Shown here: positions 1-11,482 of the stretch, piece after piece | How the letters are laid out: each line of letters starts with the position of its first letter | Position numbering within the stretch: position 1 is the stretch's first letter | Made by a program: the position numbers and the translations under genes | Assembly: GCA_028456385.1 (NCBI GenBank) | Contig: JALNQF010000105.1 | Span: 98,134-162,133, forward strand | Direction: 5' to 3' | DNA from: Ophiosphaerella korrae | Taxonomy: Eukaryota > Ascomycota > Dothideomycetes > Pleosporales > Phaeosphaeriaceae | Length of the DNA stretch: 64,000 nucleotides | Notes under the pieces: model-generated | Databases searched by the model: none | Told to the model about the DNA's origin: nothing | What the model saw: the letters and a program-made list of their open reading frames with translations, nothing else

Positions 1-1003
1 GCGGTAAGGCAGAAATCGGCCCTGCTAATCATCCATATGACTTTTCAAGGCCTAAGAGAACGAGCCTGTTCGGAGCCCTTAGATAGGATGTACGGGATCT
101 ATGGGCTCTTTCGTGATGTTGGATTTCATCTTCCAACACCAGACTACGGTGTAACAGTCACACAAGCTGCTCGGGAGTTGGCCTTCGGCTTAATCAAGGG
201 CACGCAGTCCCTTTGGCTTCTATACAGTTTCCCAAGCATTAATTTTCATTGGGATAGTACATGGGCTATAGATTGGGCTCTGGCAGGGAGTAAGATTGTG
301 TGGAAGCAGTCGTGGGGCTTAGAAGAGACAAGAAGTAATTTGTTTCGTCAAGACTTCCAGCCAGGTCTGAACGGCCATCGTTTGCTACTAAGGGCTACTT
401 TACGTAGCATTGAACAAGCTTTTAGGCATCCTGTCCCTGTAGCGAGCAGGATTTCAATCATTAGATGGTTCCAAAAAAAGTTACATTCTACGAAATACTT
501 CAACTGATGCCCTAATATGTCGCCTGCATGGGAAGCGTTTAACAGTGCATTTTTTTAGGACATACTCATTGCCAGAAGAGGAGCAGGACTGGTCCACAGA
601 TCTTCTCTGGAGAAGCGGCATGGTTTGTTCATCATTGCTTGGAAATAAACCAAAAGAAGAGGAGCTCAGGTTGCTGCATACACTCAATGATGATGATGCC
701 GAAGAGGAAATAAAAGCCTACTCTCGCAAAGACAAAATGGTACTGTGGCTTGTAGAGCATTTAGTGGTTATGTGTTATCTAGGTCAAGGTGGACAAGCGT
801 TCCGGACATCGAGCGGCTGGATCGGTATGTCTCGGAAACCTTTGAAAACTACTGATGTACCGGCCCTCATTCGCGGCTCGTCAGTACCAGCCATACTTCG
901 ACCCGCTGGAGGGGATTACAAACTCGTTTGCTTCGCCTCTGTTCAAGGCATACCGGACGATGAGTGCCAACCAACGGCGATGAATCGGGAGTACAGGAGA
1001 TAG
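1..1003 (+). pseudogene. HET-domain (heterokaryon incompatibility) protein, 3' part, frameshifted
   Basis: The reading frame is open from base 1, so the 5' end lies outside the window. Frame 1 (to 507) carries the HET family signature ERACSEPLDRMYGIYGLF followed by a PDY motif, as in the usual 'DPRDKVYALLGL ... PDY' block. The homology continues in frame 2 from about 443-482 (ILRNTSTDALICRL) to the stop at 1003 and ends with the typical tail PALIRGSSVPAILRP followed by YKLVCFASVQGI. The switch falls near the A7 run at 472-478, so a one-base frameshift is the simplest reading; an unrecognised intron is possible but I see no good GT-AG pair. HET proteins trigger incompatibility cell death when unlike strains fuse. 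Probably a dead copy. Confidence 0.72.
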
Positions 1004-1954
1004 CTCTCGTGTGAACGAAATGGCGAAAGATGATGATCTTAGAATTGTAAGAGTGAGAAGAAGTGTGAAATGCATTGGACCTGTTCTGGTGTGTTTGTCA
1101 GGTCTTGGAGTTGGCTTCCTTTTATGGTACGCCAATGCTGATACGGCCATTAGTTCTAGTTGTTATGTTGTGTGATGTGAACTTAGTAATTCAAACGACC
1201 TCTTTATATACCTTTTTCCTCATGTATCTAAATGCTCATCAGATATTTGGCTTTCTACTTCTAGTCTGTAGCTTGAAAATTACAGCAATCTTGAGCATGC
1301 TGTTAATCAATTGTCTGCGGTGTCGGAGGCTGCGGTAGCTGCGTGCCCCTGCTACAGCATCGCCGTTAGCATGCGTTACGACCTTGGTGCATCTAGGAGA
1401 TAGTTTTCCCATCCCAGAAGGTACAACTGGGATTTAAGGACGTTCAGCTTCTGCACATGTGAGCTCCGAGTTTATTCGTAGATGTAGGTAGGCTCGCGTG
1501 TTTTGGAGAAAGGGCTTAGTATGCTTACACAGCAGAGTACCGCCTGAATAGTATACTGCGCTATGCCAGATGGCTCGAGGCTGTGGCGCATACTTCTAGA
1601 AGCTTCCCACAGCCATCTGCTGGCTCCTACTGAGGTTGAATATGTGCGGTCGTTGATGGCTTCGTTGTTGCCTCGCCATCAAGCCACCAGGAATGTCAAC
1701 GTACAGCCAACTAGACACTCTAGCATATAAAAAGCGACCGAATGAGGTTTTCTGACACGTTCGAAAGAAATCCTGGTGCTGGCATGTCGTAGATCTTTCG
1801 AGTATCTTGTGATGATTAACCGCTAACCGCTGCCTACAATGATTTCAGTCTTGGCTTTACATATGTACTAATATCGAGCCAATTCGTGCATGTGCCGCTC
1901 GACTTTCAGGCTTGGTTCCATTTTTACAAGGTGTCATTGTTTGACGAGCTCGCT
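1004..1954. other. Intergenic, no gene recognised
   Basis: I see no supported gene here. The short open frames at 1075-1338 (+) and 881-1150 (-) have no family resemblance. The right edge leads into the 5' terminal repeat of the pogo-type element. Confidence 0.5.
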
Positions 1955-1969
1955 CAGCCTTAACGTGTC

Positions 1970-2006
1970 TGTGCGCGTGATGCGCATGTTCGCGTGATGC
2001 GCACCC
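1970..2006 (+). repeat. Tandem subterminal 13-mers of the pogo-type element
   Basis: The motif CGCGTGATGCGCA occurs twice in close succession within the 5' terminal region, as expected for transposase binding sites in Fot1/pogo elements. The matching 3' end still shows the RIP-converted counterpart. Confidence 0.5.
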
Positions 2007-2050
2007 CCACCAAACTTGAGTTTTTACAACAAGCGATAACTCCACCAATA

Positions 2051-3915
2051 TGGACCCGATTCAAGCTGCGATTGAAGAAATTGAGTCGCATAGACCAGGA
2101 GAAGGTTTCTCGTATAAAAAAATTGCTGCCAAATATAATATTCAGCGATCTACGCTAAGCCGAAGACACTAAGGCCTAACAAGCTCAAATCAGACTAAAA
2201 AACTCAACCAGACAAAGCTCAGCCCACAGCAAGAGGATGAGCTTGTACAGTATATCAAAAAGCTTACAGAGAGAGGCCTTCTACCTACAAGAGAGATGAT
2301 AAGAAACTCAGCGTCACAGGTAGCTCACGAGACTATCAGCTAGAGCTAGGTAACTCGCTTCCTCTATCAAAACTAGAGCTTACTTATATCTAAATAGACT
2401 ACTAGTATTAACCGCAAACGCTACAAAGCTAATTCTTATACAAAGTATAAGCTATACTTTAACTTGATATATTAGAAGATAGAGGAATATTAGATAGAGC
2501 TACAGCATACATACAATATAGATAAGAAAGGCTTTATAATTAGTATTACTAGGAGGTCTAAACGTATCTTTAGCTAAGCAATGTAAGAGAGGAAGGAGGC
2601 TTAGGTAGCTCTCTAAGATAGCTCTTATAAGTAGATAACTACTCTAGCGTGTATCTATATAGATAGGACATCTCTACTACCTAGACTTATATATAAAGCT
2701 ACCTAAGAAGCTATAAGATTAGTATAAGTAGACGTAATTAAAGCTAGAGAGTATTAAGTCTTTGTTAGCTTATCTCTATCTAGATAGATAAATAATAACG
2801 TTAGTCTAGCCTAGCTTAAGTAGGTGTTTAACTACTATACTACTACTAAAGCTAGACGCTTATATTAGTTACTTATTGTAGATAGGTATAGCTCTTATAT
2901 TACTCTAGATTTTATTAACTTTTATAATAAAAATTAGATTATACTTACTATCTTTTCTCTCTATTTAACTTACTCCCTTTAGCTACTTAATATAGTAATA
3001 TTTAGACCTCTTACGTCTACCTATATAGTTAAACTTAATAACTACCTTTAGTAGGCCTAAGGCCTTATCTTAGTTAGTAAAGGTAACTTCTTTTTACTCT
3101 TCTAGTAAGCCTAGATAAAGACTTTTAAATCTTTAACAATACTTAAGTTATTTAAAGCTATAGGTATCTAGCTAAGAGACGCTAATAGGATCCTTAAATA
3201 GTTTAATTACTTACTAGCTAATAAGAGCTAGAGCTCTACATTACTATTAAGCCTCTATAATAGTAACTAGAAGTAGATAGATAGGTTTATCTAGAGTACT
3301 ATAGAAGATACTACTTAGCCTTAAGTTAAGATACTAAAGACTTTACTCTACTACCTTTAAACTTAATATAAGCTTATATAATATAAGAATAAGAAACTAT
3401 AAGTAGCTCTTAGTATTTAAGAAAAGTATAAGAAAAAGAGTAACTCTCTTAACTTCTAGTAGCGCGAAGAGTACTATAGTAGAGCTATCTTCTAGTTACT
3501 ACGTAAAGTAAGAGAGACTTACTATTATAAAAAAGTAGAGAAGTAAGAGAAAAAGTAAGAGAAAGTTTAAAAGGCTAAGAAAAGAGAGCTATAATAGGCT
3601 ACTTACTAATATAAAAAGAAGCTAGCTAAGGAAAAGTATATAGTATAAGAAGTAGCTAAGTTAGTAAGAGAAAAGGAGAAGGTAAAGAAAGTAGCTTAGC
3701 GCATAGCCTAGCGCGTAGCTATTAACACTAAGAACTCTATATAACCTAGCTAGAAGTAGAAGAAAAAAGCTTTAAGTTTATCTACTTAGAAGAACAAGCG
3801 TAGTAAATAGGTAGTTAATACTATAGGTAGTAAAGAGTCTCTAGTAGCTATATTAGTAGTTCTACTTAAAACTACTTACTCTAGCTATAACGTTAGCCTC
3901 CTAGTAAAATTTAGA
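2051..3915 (+). pseudogene. pogo/Fot1-family transposase, RIP-killed
   Basis: The start ATG at 2051 opens a helix-turn-helix region (IEEIESHRPGEGFSYKKIAA) that is broken by a stop at the codon expected to encode Arg after SRRH. After about 2340 almost every Gln and Trp codon reads TAG. The DDE core is legible in one frame: the first Asp codon at 2662, the second Asp in LLIVDRYSS at 2881, and the third position at 2989, where the expected Asp codon GAT is now AAT (Asn), a G-to-A change in RIP context. The spacing between the last two is 35 residues. The C-terminal Lys/Glu-rich coiled tail with STIEDTTQPQVKILK runs to about 3915. The first part is in another frame, so at least one indel is present. 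Confidence 0.8.
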
Positions 3916-6900
3916 TAGTTTATATTACTTATAAGTCTCTAGTTACTACTTTACTATAAAATCTTATAATAATAGTAATTATATATAGCTCTATAGCCTT
4001 ATCTTTAAGATTATAACTTTAGTAAGAAGTACGTATTACGTATATAGATACGTTAGTATATATAGAGTATCTACTAACTAAATAAGTTACTTCCTATAAC
4101 CCTATACTTATCGTGTAATTAATAGCTACTAAATTTTATAAGATATATACGTAGACTATATCTCTTTATACTTACTATTATCTTATAAAGAGATATTTAT
4201 AGAAATAATATAATGCTTATACCTAGCCTACTATATCTATACGTATAATACCTTAGTTTGCGTAATACTTTACTCTTACTAAAGTTATAATCTTAAAGAT
4301 AAAGCTATAGAGCTATATATAATAGCTATTATTATAAGATTTTATAGTAGAGTAGTAAGTAAAGGCTTATAAGTAATTTAGGCTATCTAAATTTTACTAG
4401 GAGGCTAATATTATAGCTAGAGCAAGTAGTTTTACGTAGAGCTACTAAGCTTACTATATAGCTACTTAAAACTTTTTATTAGTATAACTATCCTACTATT
4501 TAATATTTTTAAAAAAAAATTTAATATTAAGTATTACGAAGATAAATATTACTATATTATACTATAATTTATTTATAGTATAGTATATTATTAATATAAT
4601 TAATATTTTAAAATAGCTATATTTTTTTTAAGCTAATAACTATTTTAAAGTATAATAACTTTTTTAGTACTAGATTAAATATAATAGTTTCGAATTCTAT
4701 TTAGAGCTCTTTAGTATAACTTTAAAAAAAATTAAAATTACTTACCTAGACTTACTATTAAAAAAGTTATTAAGTATAATAAACTAAGTATTTTAAATAT
4801 AACTTTAATCTCTATATTTAAGACTTAGGAATAATATTAATTAATAAAACTTTAATATATTATAAATATATCTAGAACTTATATTATATAAAAGTTTTAT
4901 AGTATATAGCTTTGTATTTATATATTTATACTAATTTAAAAGCTATAATTTTAATTATATAGTAGTTTATAGAATTTTATAATATAATCTTTTAATAAGT
5001 ACTAATTATAGAATGTAAAATATATAGTATATTATTTATATTAAGAAAATTAATATATTATTAATAATTAGTTAATTTTAAACTAATTAGATATATTTTT
5101 ATTAATTATACTTTTTATAATATATATATATATATACTTTATTTAATTATATTTTAACCCTTTATTTTAATTATAAAACTATAGTTCTAAAGTTTAAAAA
5201 AATATTATTATTATTATTATTATAAGGCTATTTAAATAGATAGAGTATTTTTAAAAATATTTTAGTTTTACTAAATTTATTTTATAACTATTAGATTATA
5301 TACTATAAAACTTATATATAATATAATTTGTATATATTTCTATAATATATTAAAATTATATAGAGTAATAAGAGTATTAAGTTTTAAATATAGAAGTTAA
5401 AGTTAGTTTTAAAATACTTTATCTTTACTACTTAATAACTTTCTTAATAATATATACAATTAGATAATTCTAGGATAATTTTATAGTAATTTACTATAGG
5501 TTTAAAGATAAAAAAAAATTATCTTTTTAAGTTTACGAGAAGTAAAGTTATTATACTTTAAAGAAAATTACTAGTTATAAAAAAGAGTAGCTATTTTAAA
5601 AAGTTATTTATATTAGTAGTAAAGTAGATTATTAAAAGATTTTAGTATATATCTATTATATAAACCTTAATAGATATTATTATTAAAAAAGTTTTTAAAA
5701 ATATTAAATATTAGTAAAGTTATAATAGTAAAGAGTCTTAAGTAGGTATATAGTAGCTCTACTTAAAACTACTTACTCTAGCTATAACGTTAGCTTCTTA
5801 GTAAAATTTAGATAGCCTAAATTACTTATAAGCCTCTACTTACTACTCTACTATAAAATCTTATAATAATAGCTATTGTATATAGATCTATAGCCTTACC
5901 TTTAAGATTATAACTTTAGTAAAGGTAGGGTATTATATAAACTAGGGTATTACGCGTATAGATACGTTAAACTAAAGTAGAGTATATATAGCCTACCTCT
6001 TAGTAAGTTAAGAAAGCTAGAAATAGAATCGCGCGCTTTATCTTAAATTAGTTATATTAAAACAACAACCTCTATATACTCTACAAGCCTATTTTTTAAG
6101 CTAAACTAGTTAATTTATAATATACTTACTTCCTACCTATAATACTTAAACGTATTTAAATTACGACGCTACTACCTAAGCTTATCCTAGCTAAGTCTCT
6201 ACTATAGCTTAAGACACTATAATAAAGCGCTATCTTTACTATATACTACTAGAGCTAACAATAGAGCTTACCCTATAACTTAGCTAGTATCTAGACTATC
6301 TTTAGTATACCTTTATCTACTACAAGTAATATACTAGATCTACAAAGAGCCTTACGTTAACTTACTATATTAGATACTAATATAATTAGATTATATATTA
6401 ACTAAGCTCTATTTAATAAAAAGAGTAATCTATAGTAAGATCTAGTAGAGAGGGTAGGTGTAGTTAAGGAGTACAGATATAAGGTAGGTTACATTAATAA
6501 TTAGTATTACCTAATTATAATTTAGGCCTAGGTTATAGAGGTAACTAGTATTAAGATATACAAGGCTGTAGTTAAAGAACTTTATACGCCTAAGTAGATT
6601 AACTAGCGTATCTAATACTATATCGTCTAGTTAGAGCTCTAGCTAGATCTAAAGGACTAGAGATGTATCCTTTAGTGCGACGAGATCTATTAGATAACTA
6701 GCCCTAGGTATTAATAGTTAATTAAAAGGGCACCTAGCGTTAGATCTAAGTACGCAATAAAGAATATCTAGTACAAGGTAGATTACAAACCTAATCTAAA
6801 ACTACAACAATACTTCTATATCTTCTATATAATAGGCTATAACTTTGCCTTTGCTATACTATATAACGCTAGAAATAAGAATAGAAATATAAATACACAG

Positions 6901-7085
6901 ATATATATTAACGTTATCCTACCTTAACTTAAAAGCTACCTTCTACAATGTAGTAGAGACTTTGTTCTTTAGCAAGATCGTGATAGCGCTTACGTATCAA
7001 AGGCTACCTTAAACTAGATAGATATAAATAGATTCCTATACATTCTTAGTCTACCTAAGTTACTAGATATGAGTATAATAGAGAC
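2340..7085. other. RIP-mutated AT-rich island 1
   Basis: From about 2340 to 7085 CpA and TpG are nearly absent while TpA, CTAG and TAG/CTA words dominate, the footprint of repeat-induced point mutation acting on both strands. Both edges are abrupt and lie inside transposase reading frames: 2051-2340 and 7085-7272 remain nearly unmutated. Confidence 0.85.
4220..5990. mobile_element. Foldback-like block bounded by two inverted pogo 3' ends
   Basis: The sequence at about 4225-4520 is the reverse complement of 5690-5968. Both copies also match, with RIP changes, the last ~240 bases (about 3840-4062) of the neighbouring pogo element. The outer edges carry the terminal motif (near 4232 on the minus strand; attacgcgtatagatacgtt ending near 5968 on the plus strand). 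The interior, about 4520-5690, is extremely AT-rich and I cannot identify a protein in it. It may be a foldback derivative, a long-inverted-repeat relative, or two truncated copies joined. Confidence 0.5.
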
Positions 7086-7272
7086 TTGGGTGTCTCCCCT
7101 ACGCCAATTGTTTCATGCAAGGAAGTGTACAAGTAAGAAACAGGGCATTAAGAGGTTCTACAAGGTCTTGTCTGAGTTGGATCAAGATAAGATCAACTGA
7201 ACGATTGATCAGTATCCATCGAGGTTACGGCAGATCAAAGATGAGTATCAAGGCCGCGCATCAAAATTTTGA
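6010..7272 (+). pseudogene. Tc1-type transposase (DD34E), RIP-degraded
   Basis: The catalytic blocks of a fungal Tc1/mariner transposase are legible in a single frame: ILQCDE with Asp at 6679-6681, LQQDRDSAY with Asp at 6976-6978, and IIETWVSPL with Glu at 7081-7083. There are 34 residues between the last two, the Tc1 spacing. Many TAG stops replace Gln and Trp upstream of 7085. The tail after 7085 is normal DNA (SKKQGIKRFYKVLSELDQD) with one premature TGA at 7198 before the natural end at 7272. The 5' limit and the terminal repeats are not resolved. Confidence 0.8.
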
Positions 7273-7542
7273 CTTGTACAAGTAATTTAAGACCTAAATC
7301 AATGCAAAATGTGGTGATTTTGCCTGTGTTTTCAAGCTGGTGTGCATTGTGTTGGGGCGCGCGATTCTATTTCCGGCTTTCCCGACTTACCGAGAGCCCA
7401 CCATCACGCTTCAGCCGCGAAATGCTCAGCGAAGTAGGTGTGCTGCGCCTCTTACCCCCGAGCCTTATCAAACGCAATGTCCTGAATTGAATGGCAATTT
7501 AATCAACCTCTATTGCGTAGACCGAGTATGCCATGGATCCGC
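7273..7542. other. Short spacer, nothing recognised
   Basis: Normal base composition. Overlapping short frames (7269-7490 and 7340-7558) show no family resemblance. Confidence 0.4.
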
Positions 7543-8367
7543 TCAGCGTCACAGCTAGCATATCGAGAGCAGGTTGAACGGCTTTACCGCGGAGGTCTAA
7601 CAAACATTAATAAGGAGCACATCGCCACTATATATAGCCCAGCGAGAGAAAGGGCAATGACCAAGAAGAACATCCTTGCAGGCTGGACTAAGACTAAACT
7701 GTTTCCGTTTAACCCGGCAAGGGTCCTTCGTGATCATCACAAGAACTCAGCTTAATCTGATTAAGTAAATCTGCCACGCCTTCTGATGACACAGGCGTCA
7801 TTGGTATCTCAACTACTTCGCCCTGGGAGGTTTCGTCTCTGCAGGGTGCGGGTGCCTGAACAGTCAGTAGAGCATTAGGTTTGGCAAGATGAGCAAGGGA
7901 AAATGCGCCATGACAAACTCGTTCAAAAGCTTGTCAACGCCGTCAAGAGGTCCTTGGCTCGCCAAGCCCTTGACCAGAATTATATCGGAATCCTTAGAGA
8001 CGCGAATAACGAGGCAAAAACTCGCCGAAAGACGAAGTCAGATATTCTTGGAAAAGCAAGGGTGATGACATACGAGGACATTGCGGCAGAACGTGCTATG
8101 AGAGTCACTGCAGATCAAGCTCAAGCTCAAGCTGCAGGCAAAGGAAAGCGTGGACGACCACGGAAAGCGGCTACACAGACCGAAGAAAGTTTAGAAGATA
8201 AGAGAAAGAGTGATCGTCAGTGCAAGAATCCTGTTTCAAAGGCAAGTCATCCAGCTAACGTCATACCAGATGTGTCACAGCCATCAGCCGAAGTAGCATG
8301 GACAAACGAAGTACCGGTTGACCCAATGTTGGGACATTTGAACGCACCCGTAGCTCGAATGTGGTGA
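7543..8367 (+). pseudogene. Second pogo/Tigger-like transposase, C-terminal remnant
   Basis: The segment 7543-7755 reads AYREQVERLYRGGLTNINKE, then ILAGWTKTKLFPFNPARVL, which is the conserved end of the DDE domain in fungal pogo-like transposases. After a broken stretch (7756-7902) the frame 7903-8367 gives the family's C-terminal region: a helical block containing NNEAKTRRKTKSDILGKARV, a KGKRGRPRK basic motif, and the ending APVARMW. The N-terminal DNA-binding and first catalytic parts are absent. There is little or no RIP, unlike the elements to the left, so this is a younger or unduplicated fragment. Confidence 0.75.
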
Positions 8368-9750
8368 CGGTTCAGTAGAGGTGATTGTTGCGTATGTCCA
8401 AATTCTAATCACATTATAGACGTCATTATTAGTATGAAAGTTACTGAACACTTCCTTACCTTGCTTACTGTGGAAGTTGCTGACTGTCATATGTATGTCC
8501 CATTGAGAGATTGCTGATTCCATAACTTCGCTGATCCTCTTGATACCACTGTGATCCATTCTTGATTCCGATTTGTGTGTACAGCGAGGCAGAAGATTAA
8601 TTTACCAATGTGTTGTTTGGTGCCTTAGCTTACTTAGACGACAGACTATCACGGCTAACTGGCAGTACAGTGTTGACTGAAACCGATTTCCGGTCCCTGC
8701 ACTTCAGTTATTCTGAGCGCACGGCCGCTGAGTAAGGCGCTTACTAGATAAGTCTTCGCGTTCGCAGGGGTGGCCTCTATGGCTTAGAATGTGGCAATAA
8801 TGCGGGCTATGCTACATGTACCTCTACCTATTAATTATCTACGCATTGCAAAACATCCACAGCCCTGTGGCCGGAGCGGGTCGGCCACCCTCGCTGCTAG
8901 CAGTGGCAAAAGCTAACAATAGGCCGAACATAATTACTGTCAGATATCAATTGAATCATAGAGGCATGTACTGAGAGCGAAAGCAAGAAATAAGCTGTAT
9001 AATATAGACTTTAAGCTTTACGTTCCTAGCAGATGAAAGACTTCTTTAACGAGATGGTACAGTAGTGTACGTCCCTCGTAGTCACTATAACTGCATTCAC
9101 CACCACTTTAACGGCCGGGACGTTTACTTAAGAATTGTCATCATTTCTATGTCACTCCGCCAAGTCTCTGCAGCTGCCTTTACTACCGCTTCAGTAACTA
9201 GGACGTCTGCTCCTCGTAGGTTAAGAAGGACTGTCATCACTTCCTCGTGAGAGCAGCCTGCGATAAGCGTCTAATGGGCAATATAGCAGTCAGAAGGGAA
9301 TGCTCTCACTGAAGCCCAACGGATCCAGTCTGTGCGACTCTTCTATGAAGCTGTCCATCTTTTCTAAATCAAATGTTAATGTCGCCAGTTAAATTCTGGC
9401 ACCTTGTGAGATAACTTACAGCAAATGATTCAAGCGGAAAAGCTGGGCCTGTCGCATAGTTAGAAAACATCGTTGGGAAGTGTAGGCGGTCGTATGTACA
9501 ACAGCCGTATTAAAGAATAGCATGCGTCGCATGATGAGGTCTGTAATTGCGTCGGATCCCGTCGCATCGATGAGCTATTGAAGCATGCTGGTGATGTTGC
9601 ATTCCTTTTTGAGTGTCTGTGCCCCACCTTGTTCTACCGGGATTACAACATAACGTCGGCTATTCTTATTATTATAGTTTAGGGTTTGTAAGTATATTGA
9701 TACATCGTAGTGTATTAATTTACGATAGCATTAGCTCTATGACAGCCTCC
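8368..9750. other. Intergenic, no gene recognised
   Basis: Balanced composition; only short open frames without family resemblance. Nothing supported. Confidence 0.45.
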
Positions 9751-10728
9751 TTATACGACCCTCCATACATCAAGTACGTCTTGAACTTTCAGGCATTTGC
9801 TATCTTTGAGTATGTTATTTCTGCATTTGTCCAACGGGATGTCAAAGCCTCCCTTGAGATATGCAAGGTACAATTCTTTCACGAAAGGCTTACGGTATTC
9901 GACAGGGAGCACTTCTTGTAAACCAGGTGATACTGTGACTTCTTCAGCCATGATCTTCTCGAAGTTATCATAGTGGACCTCGAACTTGGTGCCCCTAGCT
10001 TCCTCTGCCCGCGACAGGAATTCGGCCAGGGAAAGGCGATCAGCAGCAAAGAAACACTCTCTTGGCCATGAAGGAAGGTCGAGCATAGCCAAAACGAATC
10101 GTGCCGCGTCTCTGCTATGGGTAAAAGCCATTGGAACGCTGCCGTCGCCAGGAATAGCAGCAAAATTTTGTGCTGGATCAATGAACATCGCTGCTCCTTT
10201 TCTGGAATCTAACAGTGAAGGAATATGGGGTTGACCCCAATAGTCGAGGTACATCCCGATGGACACAATGCTGTATTCCAACCTCAATTGTGCAAGCATT
10301 TCTCGCGCCTTAAATTTATACACATAGCTTAGCACGTGCCGGATAGTACTAATGACAGAGTTAATGCTCATTGCAAGTAGGAGAGGGCCCACAGAGTCTT
10401 ACTCTTCTTTGTAATCGGCCCCAAATTCGCTCGGCAGGAAGCGCTTCACGCTTTCAGTGCGGTCAGAGGCTTTGATAAGATTCAGTTGGGCCAAACCGCT
10501 TGCTTCGTCTGCAATTGAAAGAGACGAAATGACTGTATGTATCGAATACGTTGTTAGGACCTCTTCTAACGCCTTTGGCGAAGTATAATCTACTAATACA
10601 GCCTTTGCATCGTCATCCTCAGGCCGCCTAACTAGTACAATAAATTCGTGAAAATTGTCTGCCTCCAGTTGTCGTCGAAATGCAAGCCCAATGCCTGATG
10701 TGGCACCAGCTAGTGCGATTTTCGTCAT
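9751..10728 (-). CDS. NmrA-like / isoflavone reductase-like NAD(P)-binding oxidoreductase
   Basis: Two exons, 10728-10403 and 10327-9751, separated by a 75-base GT-AG intron (GTAAGA donor), give about 300 residues. The N-terminus MTKIALAGATSGIGL holds the GxxGxxG dinucleotide-binding loop of a Rossmann fold. KRFLPSEFGADYKE just before the intron and KFKAREMLAQLRLEYSIVSI after it are the conserved NmrA/isoflavone-reductase blocks, followed by the C-terminal part with GDGSVPMAFTHSRDAARFVL. I prefer the ATG at 10728 over the in-frame ATG at 10758, because a TATAAAG box lies at 10777-10771 and the longer form would start only 13 bases after it. Such proteins are cytosolic reductases or NADP sensors; the substrate cannot be told. 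Confidence 0.82.
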
Positions 10729-10770
10729 CTTTGGTATTTGTGCAGAAGTTTGGAACACCGCTCGTCCTCT

Positions 10771-10777
10771 CTTTATA
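10771..10777 (-). promoter_or_regulatory. TATA box of the NmrA-like gene
   Basis: TATAAAG on the minus strand, 43 bases upstream of the chosen start codon. Confidence 0.5.
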
Positions 10778-11128
10778 CTTGTAACTGCGAGGGCCAGATT
10801 CCTAGAAGGCCGGGACCACCGGATTGTGGGCTTCCGGTGTTAAGATCCACACGCGAGAGGGGGCATCGGCCGGAACTAAGGAACTATAGTTACCCTGTAT
10901 CAAGATATAACCACGAGCGCAGGATATCAGCTAGTGTTAGGATTATACCGAAATAGCGCCAGGTATGACTTATCACGTCCGAATTGAAGAGAATGACTAA
11001 AAGGTCTAGAATGATACACGAGACAACCCATTGTAAGAAGATCCCCCGCGTAAGGCTAATAGTAATATGATAAGCGAGCTGCCGGAGAACCGTGCGGTAA
11101 AAACAAGCGAAGTGCAAGAACTGGAAAC
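10778..11128. other. Intergenic, no gene recognised
   Basis: No supported coding frame. It separates the NmrA-like gene from the LTR-like block. Confidence 0.4.
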
Positions 11129-11295
11129 TGTTGCGAGATGCGAGCTCAGGAATGAGTGGGAGATGATCATTGATTGAAGAGCTATCCGAGCTGAGCTACT
11201 TATATACACAGTGGAGCGGCTCGAGCGGCTCGTGCAGCACGTGCAGCTCGCTTACTGTTGCGAGCTTACCTGGAGCAGAGCTCTAACTTGCGACA
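11129..11295 (-). repeat. LTR-like block, candidate 3' LTR of the minus-strand Copia element
   Basis: Read on the minus strand, the block starts TGTCGCAAG and ends CTCGCAACA (TG...CA), has a TATATAAG box at 11216-11209, and is preceded two bases upstream by a six-G run (11303-11298) like a polypurine tract. This is what a 3' LTR to the left of a minus-strand retroelement should look like. I found no matching second LTR, so it could equally be an ordinary promoter region of the gene at 11483. Confidence 0.35.
11211..11216 (+). promoter_or_regulatory. TATATA box upstream of the 11483 gene
   Basis: TATATA about 270 bases before the start codon. It overlaps the LTR-like block and is close to symmetrical, so its direction is uncertain. 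Confidence 0.3.
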
Positions 11296-11482
11296 CACCC
11301 CCCAGGTGAGCTGCGCAGTAGAGCTTTTCAGTAGGTTTCGTAGCAGTCATCTGAACTCAGTTGGAACCACCTTTACTTGCGATTCTGTTTATTTTAAGCT
11401 CGTGCGAGCGCCAAGCGCTCGTGTGCTGCGCGCAGTATACTCAGAGTTTTCCAGCCTCGTAAACTCTTCAGTAACCATCATC

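Larger units (their letters stand above)
1955..4062 (+). mobile_element. Fot1/pogo-type DNA transposon, RIP-degraded
   Basis: A complete but dead element of about 2.1 kb. The left terminal sequence near 1961 (AACGTGTCTGTGCGCGTGAT) matches, as an inverted and RIP-mutated copy, the sequence ending at about 4058 (attacgtatatagatacgtt). Inside is a transposase frame starting at 2051 with a CENP-B/psq-like helix-turn-helix (FSYKKIAAKYNIQRSTLSRR), then DDE blocks. The exact ends and the TA target duplication are not resolved. Confidence 0.78.

Noticed and set aside
4100..4220. A palindromic AT-rich stretch (atctctttata ... tataaagagat)
   Set aside because: It lies between the pogo element and the foldback-like block and is explained by AT-rich RIP sequence; no independent feature could be supported.
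9613..9921. A 102-codon plus-strand frame
   Set aside because: It overlaps the 3' exon of the NmrA-like gene on the other strand and has no motif.
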